Source: Cyanobacteria bacterium UBA2566 (GTDB lineage: Bacteria; Cyanobacteriota; Cyanobacteriia; Cyanobacteriales; Desertifilaceae). From it: a DNA stretch of 64,000 bases. Each line of letters opens with the position of its first letter. Position 1 is the first letter of the stretch. Below, one piece after another: positions 9,248-18,339 of the stretch. Position numbers and translations under genes: made by a program. Where the stretch lies: contig DDLS01000175.1 of NCBI GenBank assembly GCA_002340255.1, forward strand, positions 1 to 64,000, read 5' to 3'. The notes under the pieces are model-generated. The model was not told the DNA's origin. It did no database searches and saw only the letters and a program-made list of their open reading frames with translations.

Positions 9248-10450
9248 CTAGACTAATGAGGTAACTTTTCCAACGGCTTCTACTAAACTTTCAACATTTT
9301 CACGCGGTGACCAGGTTTCCATTCTAGTTTTTGCTGCTATACCCATGACTCGAAGCTTGTCAGGTTGGGTCAGAGTTTGTTTAAAGATAGTTGTTAAGGC
9401 ATCAATGTTACCACAAGGGTAGGTAAAGCCGGTTTTACCTTCTTCTACAAGATCGTAACCTGCACCGATACGATCGCTGACGACTACGGGTATACCACAA
9501 ATCATGGCTTCATTAACAGGTAACCCATAAGGTTCATATTCTGAGGAAAAAGCAAGAATATTACTGGAAGCATAAACCTCGGGAAGGTTGGAATATTTGA
9601 CTAAACCCAGAAAACAAACTTTGTCTTTAATCCCTAAATCTTTTGCTTGAGCTTTTAGGTCATCTGCTAAGGGGCCATCTCCAACCATGAGTAAATAGCT
9701 ATTAGGAATATTCGCCTTGGCAAAGGCTTCGATAACGTCTTGAGGTCGTTTTCGAGGAATAAATTTTGCACAGAAGACGACTACAGTGGCATCTTCTGGA
9801 ATGTTCCATTTCGATCTCACTGAACTTCGAGAAGAATTCCTGGCTGTTTCGGCGATCGCGTCATTATCGACAACATAGGGAGTAATAAAAATTCGGTCTT
9901 CAGGTACGCCTAATGAATGAATAAATCGTTTGGAAGCTGTAGAAAGGACAAGCACAGCATCGGCAATTTGATTATAAAGAAAGGGTAAAACTTTTTTCTT
10001 AAGGGGAATTTTCCAATTGTCACCAGAGATGGGTTCTATATAGGTAGCATCGGTGGAAAGAATCAAAGGTTTTTTAGCTAGTTTTGCAGCAGCGATCGCC
10101 ATCCAAAACGTGACATAGTTGTGGCCATAAACCACGCAGCAATCAAAGTCTTTGACTAATTTAATTAAACCAGGATTGATGAGGCCAAAAGCACTGTCTA
10201 AATTTGGTACTGGCGATCGATTGGGAACGTAAACCCAGGGATAATCTTCTAGGAGGGGGATATCAAAAACAGATTTGGTAATATATTCGGGGTTATTTTG
10301 TAGTGAATCAGTATGTAATTTTTCTTCCGGCAAAGTGCAGTAAGCGACCAAGATATCCAATTTAGGATGTTTGGCCATTAAGCGTAGGGATGCTGGATTT
10401 TGAATGGGTTGAGAAGAAACCAACAATACCCGTTTTTTCTCTGAAATCAT
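9248..10450 (-). CDS. Glycosyltransferase, GT4-like
   Basis: This is a 400-aa GT-B enzyme. I set the start at ATG 10450 (MISEKKRVLLVSSQP), where the usual beta-strand opening begins. The upstream 31 codons lie inside the previous gene, and this start gives an ATGA overlap with that gene's stop. FIPRKRPQDVIEAF marks the donor domain and E306/E314 in SEYEPYGLPVNEAM form the E-x7-E motif. It is part of the contiguous glycosyltransferase run. Confidence 0.87.
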   Translation of the reverse strand: MISEKKRVLLVSSQPIQNPASLRLMAKHPKLDILVAYCTLPEEKLHTDSLQNNPEYITKSVFDIPLLEDYPWVYVPNRSPVPNLDSAFGLINPGLIKLVKDFDCCVVYGHNYVTFWMAIAAAKLAKKPLILSTDATYIEPISGDNWKIPLKKKVLPFLYNQIADAVLVLSTASKRFIHSLGVPEDRIFITPYVVDNDAIAETARNSSRSSVRSKWNIPEDATVVVFCAKFIPRKRPQDVIEAFAKANIPNSYLLMVGDGPLADDLKAQAKDLGIKDKVCFLGLVKYSNLPEVYASSNILAFSSEYEPYGLPVNEAMICGIPVVVSDRIGAGYDLVEEGKTGFTYPCGNIDALTTIFKQTLTQPDKLRVMGIAAKTRMETWSPRENVESLVEAVGKVTSLV

Positions 10451-11556
10451 GGTTTTAAGGTTTCCATAAAACGCTGTGCAATTACATCCCAAGCAAAATG
10501 GCTTTGGTAAATGTGGAGACTCCTTTGATGGAGATCTAGCCATAGTTTGTCATCTTGAAGGACTTGTGTCAATGCAGAGGCTAAACCTTGGAGATCGCCT
10601 GTAGGTACGAGTAAAACTCCTGCTTCAGGAATGGGATGAGCCGTTTCTGTGTCTTGATAAGCCACGATAGGAAGTCCACAGCTTAATCCGGCGATCGCCG
10701 TAGTTTTACGAGAGCAAATTTCACCCCGTACAAATAACATCACATCTGCTTCCATCAGCGCTTGAGTAATTTCTTCTGGCTTGAGTAACCCTAGAACGGA
10801 AATTTCCACGTTAGTATCCTTTAGAGCTTCTCTAAGTTCTAGTTCAGCTTCTTTTGAACCTCTTCCTAGAGTCACCAGACATAATGAATCAATATGTTTC
10901 GCAGTTTGGGACATCGCAGCAGCGATCGCCTCAACTTCATCTCCTGTAATGTCTACACTAGTCATCCCAAATACTACCACCGTCTTTGTATGCCTCTGAG
11001 AAGGGACTTCCTTAGACTTCACTGTCATCAAGTCCAGTTCCGGCATATTTGAGCCTACAGGGATAAATGTACATTGAGATGAAGCAACGGGGAGCCAGGT
11101 TAATTGCTCTAGATCGACATTAAAAATTGAGCGATCGCTCATTCCTATGGCAGTGCGAATTGTCCAAACTTGGATCGCACTCCTAATTTTGGCTTTTAAA
11201 TTATTTCCAGGATACCCCTGGACTTCATGAAACATAATAGCAACTCTAATCTGACGAATTCGTAGAAGTTGTAAAACAACTATGAATAGGATAGGTAATG
11301 CTAATTCAGACCAAGCAGCCGCTGTATACTGAACGATTACCCATTGTCCATACCAACTCTCACTTTCTTGCCATAGCCAAGTTAGCGCTCTCAACCATCC
11401 TTGTTCTTTCCAAGGCACCCATTGCAGTGTTAGCTGTACATTTTTTCCTTCCATTGCCTGCTTCAATTTTGTACAATAGTCTACCACTCCATCCGCTAAG
11501 GCTTGTTGCTGCCCAAGTAAAGCTATTAGCTTATTTTTTGTTTCTTTTTCGGTCAT
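10447..11556 (-). CDS. Glycosyltransferase-like GT-B protein without clear E-x7-E
   Basis: This 369-aa protein is coupled by ATGA overlaps to the genes on both sides. The second half looks like a GT-B donor domain (VVVFGMTSVDITGDEVEAI, then ALMEADVMLFVRGEICSRKTTAIAGLSCGLPIVAYQ). The usual E-x7-E is not present: the segment equivalent to EGFGLVxLEA reads ICSRKTTAIAGLSC. The first half has a hydrophobic stretch around 88-100 (ALPILFIVVLQLL), perhaps a membrane-associated helix. It may be a diverged transferase with altered chemistry, or an accessory protein. The call rests on fold-like pattern and context. Confidence 0.65.
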   Translation of the reverse strand: MTEKETKNKLIALLGQQQALADGVVDYCTKLKQAMEGKNVQLTLQWVPWKEQGWLRALTWLWQESESWYGQWVIVQYTAAAWSELALPILFIVVLQLLRIRQIRVAIMFHEVQGYPGNNLKAKIRSAIQVWTIRTAIGMSDRSIFNVDLEQLTWLPVASSQCTFIPVGSNMPELDLMTVKSKEVPSQRHTKTVVVFGMTSVDITGDEVEAIAAAMSQTAKHIDSLCLVTLGRGSKEAELELREALKDTNVEISVLGLLKPEEITQALMEADVMLFVRGEICSRKTTAIAGLSCGLPIVAYQDTETAHPIPEAGVLLVPTGDLQGLASALTQVLQDDKLWLDLHQRSLHIYQSHFAWDVIAQRFMETLKP

Positions 11557-12692
11557 TTAATACTTTCCTTTCGAACTTCTTCTAACCAACTTATATACTG
11601 AGCTTCCAGTTGCTTCACTGCCCAATCCCAATGTAAGCATTGAACTCGTTGATATCCATTTTTGGCAATGTACTGGCGCAATGATTCGTTTAATAAAAGT
11701 TGTTTTACCCCCTCATATAGAAATGGAGAACAAGGCTGTTCGAGAACAACCGCTTCTTGATGATTCTTGAGACTAACAGCAAACCCAGTTTTAGCTGCGA
11801 CAATTGCAGAACCGCAAGCCATTGCTTCAGGCATGACTAATCCAAAGCTCTCATATATGGAGGGGACAACTAGAATCGATAGACTCTTATATATTTCTTT
11901 CAATTCTTCTTTATTGGCAACAAAAGGTATGACTTCTATTCGAGAGCATAATTCTAGAGGAAAGTATTCTTCTTTCTTAAACGATTTTCCAACTCCAATT
12001 AATTGGAAAACACAGTCTGGAAAATCCACCAGCAACCGAGGGATATCAGTACCAATAACTTTAGTCCCCTTACGTGCGATCCAAGAACCACAATAGCCTA
12101 TAATTTTTTTTCTTTCAAATTCAACCGTTAATCCTAAATAATTCTTTAATAGGCACGGTTCTATAGCCATAACTCTATCTTCATTCTGGTATTGATGCTT
12201 AACGACATAATTGCGTTCATTCTCACTTACAGTTACGATAGCATCCACACTGGTAAAGGCATATTTGAACCAAGCACTTTGATTGAATTGATACCATTTT
12301 GCCAACGGATTTTCAACCCAACCGTACTGAGAACCTTCAATCAAGGTTTGATAAAAATATGTTTCCAATCCATTTGAGTGACTAACGAGTAACTTTTTTT
12401 TGTTTCTACTTCTACTCAATAGTCTGGCAATTAACCAAGATTCTCCACCGTAAAATTCAACTATATCATAATTTTTCTTGGTTAATTGTCGTTTTGTAAA
12501 CAATAACATACCAATAGTTTGGCGATAATGGGTAGCTCTACCCTTAAAAAACTTTAGAACTTCGTAAGAATCTGGTCCGAACAAATCTACATCGTGGTCT
12601 CGTTCTTGCAAGCCATAACAAAAATTTGTAATCACATATCCTGAACCAGAGTTTTCAGCCAAGGGACAGTTACTTATTGACAATATTTTCAT
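11553..12692 (-). CDS. Glycosyltransferase, GT4-like
   Basis: This is a 379-aa GT-B enzyme. It starts MKILSISNCPLAENSGSGYV with the usual first strand and Gly-rich loop. The donor domain starts at IIGYCGSWIARKGT (about 197), and the E-x7-E pair is E281/E289 in PSIYESFGLVMPEAMACG. It is the first gene after a 50-bp gap from the GT2 gene and overlaps the next gene by ATGA. The donor sugar is unknown. Confidence 0.88.
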   Translation of the reverse strand: MKILSISNCPLAENSGSGYVITNFCYGLQERDHDVDLFGPDSYEVLKFFKGRATHYRQTIGMLLFTKRQLTKKNYDIVEFYGGESWLIARLLSRSRNKKKLLVSHSNGLETYFYQTLIEGSQYGWVENPLAKWYQFNQSAWFKYAFTSVDAIVTVSENERNYVVKHQYQNEDRVMAIEPCLLKNYLGLTVEFERKKIIGYCGSWIARKGTKVIGTDIPRLLVDFPDCVFQLIGVGKSFKKEEYFPLELCSRIEVIPFVANKEELKEIYKSLSILVVPSIYESFGLVMPEAMACGSAIVAAKTGFAVSLKNHQEAVVLEQPCSPFLYEGVKQLLLNESLRQYIAKNGYQRVQCLHWDWAVKQLEAQYISWLEEVRKESIK

Positions 12693-12742
12693 AAACTAAT
12701 TTATTGAATAAATCAAAATTTTTCTTTAGAATTATATATATT

Positions 12743-13621
12743 TTAAACTATTTGGTTGTATTTTCCTGTTTGAAATAGTTTTCCATATTTTTGACCCAGT
12801 TCTCTCGTTTTCTGGTAATCAACAAAAGTAAAACCAGCTTTTCGGATATTTATAGAACCTAGAAATGCAATCCACCAAAAATAAATTAAGCACTCAGATT
12901 TTTTCAAAAAATTTGGCAAATAGAAAGCGTAAGTGAGATACGATAAAAGGAAGTGACCTTTACAGAGCATTTTAGGATCTCGGATAATGATAGGTGTTTG
13001 GTGAATGACGTGAGTTTCTGAACAGTACCTGATTCTGTACCCTAACGCTTTTAGCCTGGGGCCGAACTCTAAATCACAAACATATCCAAAAGCTTCTAAA
13101 AAGTGGTGGTACTCAAATATTTTCCTAGGATAAATAGAAGCTCCACCGCTAATCCCCATACAGTCATCAAAATTCTCTATGGGTTTGTGAAAGCCACGAG
13201 GTTGAATTTCTCCTGGTAACTGGAAGAGAGATTGAGTTCCAGGAATTTCACAATATTCACCTAAAGTCCAAATGCTATTAGGATCGGACTCTAATAGATT
13301 TTGGATGATTTTAAAATGATTTTCAGGAAATGTATGATCGTCATTAACTATACGAACATGGGTTCCGTGACAAGCGTCAACTGCATTATTAAGATTAGCT
13401 TGTAAACCTCGACGAGGGCCGGTAATATATTGACAGTTCCAACCCTTTGCTATCGCTTCTATTTCCGGTGCCATTTCCGGATCGGAATCATCGGAAACGA
13501 TTACTTCAAAAGGTTGAATGCTTTGCGATCGCAAACTTTCTAAACATTGACTTAAGAGTTCTGGGCGGTTCCGAGTGACTAAAGCGACACTTAGGGTGAT
13601 TTTTTCTGAGTGATTAGACAT
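12743..13621 (-). CDS. Family 2 glycosyltransferase
   Basis: This is a 292-aa GT-A enzyme. The start at ATG 13621 (MSNHSEKITLSVALVTRNRPE) places the first strand correctly; the 23 extra codons upstream lie in the preceding methyltransferase gene. The acceptor loop SDDSDPEMAP and the metal-binding acidic cluster VNDDHTFP (DXD equivalent) are visible, followed by the GISGGASIYPR segment. A short C-terminal hydrophobic stretch (CLIYFWWIAFLGSI) suggests membrane contact. It is probably an inverting transferase adding one residue to the glycan. Confidence 0.85.
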   Translation of the reverse strand: MSNHSEKITLSVALVTRNRPELLSQCLESLRSQSIQPFEVIVSDDSDPEMAPEIEAIAKGWNCQYITGPRRGLQANLNNAVDACHGTHVRIVNDDHTFPENHFKIIQNLLESDPNSIWTLGEYCEIPGTQSLFQLPGEIQPRGFHKPIENFDDCMGISGGASIYPRKIFEYHHFLEAFGYVCDLEFGPRLKALGYRIRYCSETHVIHQTPIIIRDPKMLCKGHFLLSYLTYAFYLPNFLKKSECLIYFWWIAFLGSINIRKAGFTFVDYQKTRELGQKYGKLFQTGKYNQIV

Positions 13622-13638
13622 GATCGCACCATAGAAAA

Positions 13639-14394
13639 CTATACTAACCAAGCTTTCTCCTGGGGAGTATTCCGAATATTGCTTGCCCAAAATTCACCAG
13701 CTTTACCATCTGGAAATGAAGTCCAATTATCTATCACAAATCCACGTTCTTTAAGCAGTTCTAGCCCTAATTCTGGATATCCACTTTGACACGTATGAAA
13801 TTCTCCTACAACATATTTTACTTTTTCCAAGGAAATAGATTTCAGTATTTCATATTCAGATCCTTCACAGTCCAGCTTGAGCAAGCTAATACTTCCTCCT
13901 AATTGAGCAGTAACTTCATCAAAAGCAATCATCTGGCACTGAGATTTTTGAGATGAATCTTCTCCTGTCATTAGGATAGAAGAAGCGGTCAAATCTTCTT
14001 GGAAAGTGAGGTTTACTTTTTTAGTAGTTCGTCCCACAGCATAAGAAGAGATTTCCACATTCAAGTTCTGTAAATTTTTCTCTAAGTCAGGCAATACTTG
14101 CGAACAAGGTTCATAAGCGTAAATTTTAGTTTGAGGGAAGAGAGTAGCCGCATGAACTGAAAAAACACCAATATTGGCTCCAATATCAACAATATTATCT
14201 ATGGACTTAAACCGTTTAAGTCCATAGCAATCATTTAGCACAATTGCCATTAGCATAGTAAGAGCATATTGACCAGAAACAGTTCTCTGAACTCCATTAA
14301 TATAGTAATTACAAGTTTCTGGTACCTGACTTGGGCGAAAGTACCTTCTTGTCAATTGCATAACAGCATAACTACGCGAGATTTTACCTAACAT
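13639..14394 (-). CDS. FkbM family methyltransferase
   Basis: This 251-aa protein has the FkbM-domain layout: IDNIVDIGANIGVFSVHAA is SAM motif I, IYAYEPCSQVLPDLEKNL motif II, and ISLLKLDCEGSEYEILKS is the conserved D-x-E-G-x-E block. FkbM proteins O-methylate hydroxyl groups on polyketides and sugars. In cyanobacterial surface-polysaccharide loci they are taken to make O-methyl sugars. It is 17 bp upstream of the GT2 gene and probably methylates the residue that one or a neighbouring transferase adds. Confidence 0.87.
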   Translation of the reverse strand: MLGKISRSYAVMQLTRRYFRPSQVPETCNYYINGVQRTVSGQYALTMLMAIVLNDCYGLKRFKSIDNIVDIGANIGVFSVHAATLFPQTKIYAYEPCSQVLPDLEKNLQNLNVEISSYAVGRTTKKVNLTFQEDLTASSILMTGEDSSQKSQCQMIAFDEVTAQLGGSISLLKLDCEGSEYEILKSISLEKVKYVVGEFHTCQSGYPELGLELLKERGFVIDNWTSFPDGKAGEFWASNIRNTPQEKAWLV

Positions 14395-14427
14395 AAAAAC
14401 TCTCCACCACTTGATCTTGGTAAAATG

Positions 14428-15039
14428 TTAATTTTTCCCCGATTCAAATTCTTTAACCCCGATTGTAATTGTATCGATAGAGTAAGGAATTGGCCACCCT
14501 AATAATCTCTTCACGACACTTTTATAGATAGGTTGTGGGATAAATGATGTTGCTGGAACCATTCGTCTACTGGCCGTTGATGTGACTTCTAATGTTTCCG
14601 ATATACTCAGTTCAACATTAAGCCCTGCATGTTCATAAAGAGCTTTCATCCCTTCTGGATGAATTCTCCAGCAATCAACAGGGGCTTCGTGATAAGGCCA
14701 GCTTACAGGACCAATTGTAATTACTTTACCTCCTACTTTAGAGATTCTAGATAACTCTTCGACCCAAAGCCAAACTTTTCTAATATGTTCTATCACCTGA
14801 CCTGAGATAATGATATCAAAGGTCTCACTGGCAATCGGATAAGCATACTCACTATCTACTCTATAGGTTAATTCTTCATTCGATATCATATCTAGTGTTT
14901 CCCAAGTGATTGTGTCATTTCCCACTATTTCTTGGTAAGTTGATGGATGTCCCTCCGGTCCAATTTCCAGAACTCTCATATTATCCTTGAATAAGGACTT
15001 GGCATATTTTTGAAAAAGTAGTTTGCTGTTTGGGTGCAT
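14428..15039 (-). CDS. Class I SAM-dependent methyltransferase
   Basis: This is a 203-aa methyltransferase. I chose ATG 15039 because an AGGAG site lies 10 nt upstream, and the longer alternative is a TTG that overlaps that site. Motif I is MRVLEIGPEGHPST, then ETLDM (motif II), FDIIISGQVIEHIRKVW and VGGKVITIGPVSWPYHEAPVDCW. It resembles the methyltransferase at 5835 in the last segment. The substrate is probably a sugar or glycan terminus. Confidence 0.78.
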   Translation of the reverse strand: MHPNSKLLFQKYAKSLFKDNMRVLEIGPEGHPSTYQEIVGNDTITWETLDMISNEELTYRVDSEYAYPIASETFDIIISGQVIEHIRKVWLWVEELSRISKVGGKVITIGPVSWPYHEAPVDCWRIHPEGMKALYEHAGLNVELSISETLEVTSTASRRMVPATSFIPQPIYKSVVKRLLGWPIPYSIDTITIGVKEFESGKN

Positions 15040-15110
15040 TGAAAATCGACTCCTCAAGTTTTTGGACTAAGTTTTACTGAATCAGCGACAGGTATAAGTT
15101 TGGGAAATTC

Positions 15111-16286
15111 TCAATTTTTCTGAATAGATTGTAGATATTGTGAATAAAGTTGCAAGTGGTCTTTAGCGATTTTTGGCCAAGAAAAAATGGATGAAACTTT
15201 ATGGCAATTTTGAGATAACTGATTGTATTTTTTTTCATCTAACTGAAGCAATTCAATCAATTTCGCCGTAAATTTTCCTAGGTCTCCAACAGGAATCATC
15301 AGAGACGGATCTAAAGGGCGTAACATATCGCGAGGACCTGGGACATCGTAGGCAATCGTAGGCAAACCGCAAGCAAGCTTTTCTAATACAGCAAATCCAA
15401 AACCCTCCATATAACTAGGAAAAGCACCTATGGTTGCCTCAGATAGGAGTTGTGGTAGCATATCGCTTTCATAACTGGGGATTATTTCTATCCAATCATA
15501 AGCTGGCATGTTGAGATCCTGCAATACTTCTTTAGGGCTTAAACCAGTGCCTAAAAATAGAAAGCGTACGTCAGGTACTTGAGCTTTTGTCCTCGTAATA
15601 ATCTCTGGCCAATCTTTAGATCCTTTACGAGGTGTCCAGTAGCCAATAAATGCGACTTGTTTATTAAGGAGCCTGATCCCACCTGGTTGGGTAACTTGGA
15701 AAAAAGCCTTCTGCCGCTGCTCAGAGAGTCCAAAGGGAAAAAAGACAGATTTGTAACCAAGTCCTAGAATATCTCGTACATAGTTTAGTTCATCCCCATT
15801 GGGGAGATTAATTAAGTCACAGGTTTTTAAGCTGCTTAAGTAGTAAGGAAACTCTCTCTGTTTCCTCCAAGAACGCAGCAACTTTGTAATTGGGTTTCCT
15901 TTTTTTTTCTGTGGCCACTTGACTGCTTCGAGTTTAAAATAGTTCTCGCAAAAGGCATATAAGCCTACAGATCGTGCAACTAGCAATCCCTGAAAGTTCA
16001 ATTCTGCTTTAGAGAACGGCAAATTTCCTTGATGAGCATCAATGACATCGAAGGACTTACCATTAGCTCGGATGAATTCTTTAGCTTTAGTTGAAAAACT
16101 AGGACGAATCAACTCAGATATTCGTGATGATTGAGCATTGGGAAACGCATCATTAACATCAAATTTCTCAACCTGATGTCCCATTTTACAAAACTCATCT
16201 GCTAATTCTAACTGAACTCTTGAACCGCCTAAATTTCGGTTCCAAGGTACATGGAGTACCATTAAAATTCTTAAGGACCGATTCAT
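15111..16286 (-). CDS. Glycosyltransferase, GT4-like
   Basis: This is a 391-aa GT-B enzyme starting at ATG 16286 (MNRSLRILMVLHVPW). This start makes an ATGA overlap with the upstream gene's stop and drops 19 non-homologous residues. The loop NLGGSRVQLELAD is the N-terminal Gly-Gly motif. YWTPRKGSKDW opens the donor domain and E294/E302 in PSYMEGFGFAVLEKLACG is the E-x7-E pair. It is translationally coupled to the transferase at 16283. Confidence 0.87.
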   Translation of the reverse strand: MNRSLRILMVLHVPWNRNLGGSRVQLELADEFCKMGHQVEKFDVNDAFPNAQSSRISELIRPSFSTKAKEFIRANGKSFDVIDAHQGNLPFSKAELNFQGLLVARSVGLYAFCENYFKLEAVKWPQKKKGNPITKLLRSWRKQREFPYYLSSLKTCDLINLPNGDELNYVRDILGLGYKSVFFPFGLSEQRQKAFFQVTQPGGIRLLNKQVAFIGYWTPRKGSKDWPEIITRTKAQVPDVRFLFLGTGLSPKEVLQDLNMPAYDWIEIIPSYESDMLPQLLSEATIGAFPSYMEGFGFAVLEKLACGLPTIAYDVPGPRDMLRPLDPSLMIPVGDLGKFTAKLIELLQLDEKKYNQLSQNCHKVSSIFSWPKIAKDHLQLYSQYLQSIQKN

Positions 16287-17395
16287 AGGGAGTTTGCAAT
16301 ACCTTGGTAAAGTTCTAAATGCTTTTTCACAACGATTGACCAACTAAAATTATTGGCAATCCATTTTATAGAGTGTTTTTGATATTCTTGATAGTCTTGG
16401 GATGATAATTGGATAAGGTGCTGTAGAGCCTTGGCGATCGCCTGGCCGGAATTTTGCTCTACAACTAGTCCTGTCTTACCATGATTTACAAATTCATGCA
16501 TAGCTCCCGCATCGGTACATATAACCGGTGTACCAGATGCTTGAGATTCCAACAGCGTAAATCCCATTAATTCCGGAACGGCAGTATAGTCACCATAGCA
16601 AGTGGTGTGGACAGAAGGCAACACTGTTACAATAGCACTGCGATATTCCTGTAGCAAGCGGCGATCATCAGCATCTTGAATAAATTCAACTGGCAGTCCT
16701 TCCGCGATTTTCCTCAAGTATCTGTAGAATTTTTGGCTTATATCTCCCTTGATGCGACCAACAATAGTCAATTTATAATCTGAAACTGCTAAAAGTTTAA
16801 ACCCTTCAATTAAATAATTAATGCCTTTATGGGGAATAACTCTACCGACAAATAGAATCTTTTTTTCTTTCTTAACTGTAGATGTGGGATAAAACCAGTT
16901 GGTATCAACTCCACCTTTAATCGTAACTGCTTTTTGACTGAGTTTATCATTAATAGAACCGAGAGTGTACTCAGATTGAGCCACAAGGTTTGTATAGCAG
17001 CGGAATACAGGTAGCTTATGACTAATAACTAGAGATCCTCCACCACCATGATCGGTGACAAATACTCGTTTACCAAGAAAATGCCCTATTAAACAACTTA
17101 CATCAGAAACGAGGGTGTAGATGTGATGAATGTGGATAATGGTTGCATTAAGTAACGAACTGATATAGCCAATGTGAATGGCATTCATCATATTTCCGTG
17201 GATAGGAGCTTTGACCGGAAAAATCTCAATATTCAGGTTATCTTCCTGATAACTTTGGCGATGCGGGCCAAAACTGACCAATGTTGTATCGACATGCTCG
17301 GCCATCAGGGAAGCTAGAGTACTAGCGTATCGCTCTGCTCCACCAATCAGAGAGCGATCGCTAAAGTACGTGGGAGTAATGTAAACAACCTTCAT
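16283..17395 (-). CDS. Glycosyltransferase, GT4-like
   Basis: This is a 370-aa GT-B enzyme. It starts MKVVYITPTYFSDRSLIGGAE, with the Gly-Gly-Ala-Glu loop typical of GT4 proteins. GRVIPHKGINYLIEGF at about 184 opens the donor domain, and the E-x7-E pair is E275/E283 in PELMGFTLLESQASG. It lies 20 bp downstream of a methyltransferase gene and overlaps the next transferase by four nucleotides. Confidence 0.88.
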   Translation of the reverse strand: MKVVYITPTYFSDRSLIGGAERYASTLASLMAEHVDTTLVSFGPHRQSYQEDNLNIEIFPVKAPIHGNMMNAIHIGYISSLLNATIIHIHHIYTLVSDVSCLIGHFLGKRVFVTDHGGGGSLVISHKLPVFRCYTNLVAQSEYTLGSINDKLSQKAVTIKGGVDTNWFYPTSTVKKEKKILFVGRVIPHKGINYLIEGFKLLAVSDYKLTIVGRIKGDISQKFYRYLRKIAEGLPVEFIQDADDRRLLQEYRSAIVTVLPSVHTTCYGDYTAVPELMGFTLLESQASGTPVICTDAGAMHEFVNHGKTGLVVEQNSGQAIAKALQHLIQLSSQDYQEYQKHSIKWIANNFSWSIVVKKHLELYQGIANSL

Positions 17396-17415
17396 AATAT
17401 GCTATTCGCCCCTAT

Positions 17416-18315
17416 TTATTCGATTAGAGTTTCAACTAAAACCACCACATCTGCTCCAAAAGATCGAAGTTGTTCTTGGCGATCCCGATCGATATTCATT
17501 TCGTCCACACTAGTTTCTTCCCATCCCATCGTGCTTTTCTTCATCACAGTGAGCTTAACCTGTCGATTAAACTGAGCAGCAAGGGTATGAAATTCTGCTA
17601 ATTCCTCTATTCCTAAGCGATATTCTCCCTTTTGCCATACCCCTTGTTGTTCATATCCACAAGGCATCGTAACTAATAGCAATCCACCGAGCTTTATTAG
17701 TTTGAGTAAAGCCGCAAATGCTGGTTTCCACAACCCTTGCTGATTCTCTAAATTGCTATCTAAGTTTATTTCTGCCGATCCATTTTCTGAAAAGTCATTG
17801 TATTGATTATCTCCTCCTACATGCTCTAAGGTGGAAATACAAGTAATGCAGTCAAATGAGCTATTGGGAAGATCGCAGGAGCGGATATCTTGAGAATGAA
17901 ACGAAATTCGTCCCTGCATGGCTAACGGTTCACTGACCAAATTCAAGAAATGAATATCAGAAAATCGATCCATCAATTTTCTCAGGGTATATGGGGTATT
18001 CATCACGCACCCCACATCAAGGAAGCGATCGCTATTACCAAGCCGAGCAATTTGTTTCATTGCCCAAGAATATTCAACTAATCGCTCATCGTAAAATTGA
18101 AAATGGGATTGGTAGATTAGATCGTTCCAGCTATCCGGGTTAGATAGAGATACTTCGCAAAGTTGCACCACCAATCCTTGTCTAGTCCACCAGTATCGGG
18201 GAGAGTAAGGCTGAACGCTATACTTGCCAATAGAATTCTGCATATCCCACCATTTTAAATGCAGGTGAGTTAAGGACGTGTCTGTAAAAGTTAATAGTTT
18301 TTTCAATGGGTTCAT
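17416..18315 (-). CDS. SAM-dependent methyltransferase-like protein
   Basis: This 299-aa protein has a central methyltransferase-like domain: DRFLDVGCVMNTPYTLRKL is motif I and FDCITCISTLEHVGGDNQY the post-motif segment, with LIKLGGLLLVTMPCGY following. The ~100 N-terminal residues before motif I are Trp/Tyr-rich (LHLKWWDMQ, PRYWWTRQG) and unrecognised. The C-terminal GADVVVLVETLIE is also unassigned. It lies between two transferase genes in the same operon and probably modifies the glycan. Confidence 0.72.
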   Translation of the reverse strand: MNPLKKLLTFTDTSLTHLHLKWWDMQNSIGKYSVQPYSPRYWWTRQGLVVQLCEVSLSNPDSWNDLIYQSHFQFYDERLVEYSWAMKQIARLGNSDRFLDVGCVMNTPYTLRKLMDRFSDIHFLNLVSEPLAMQGRISFHSQDIRSCDLPNSSFDCITCISTLEHVGGDNQYNDFSENGSAEINLDSNLENQQGLWKPAFAALLKLIKLGGLLLVTMPCGYEQQGVWQKGEYRLGIEELAEFHTLAAQFNRQVKLTVMKKSTMGWEETSVDEMNIDRDRQEQLRSFGADVVVLVETLIE

Positions 18316-18339
18316 AGGATGATTAAGATGTTAATACTG

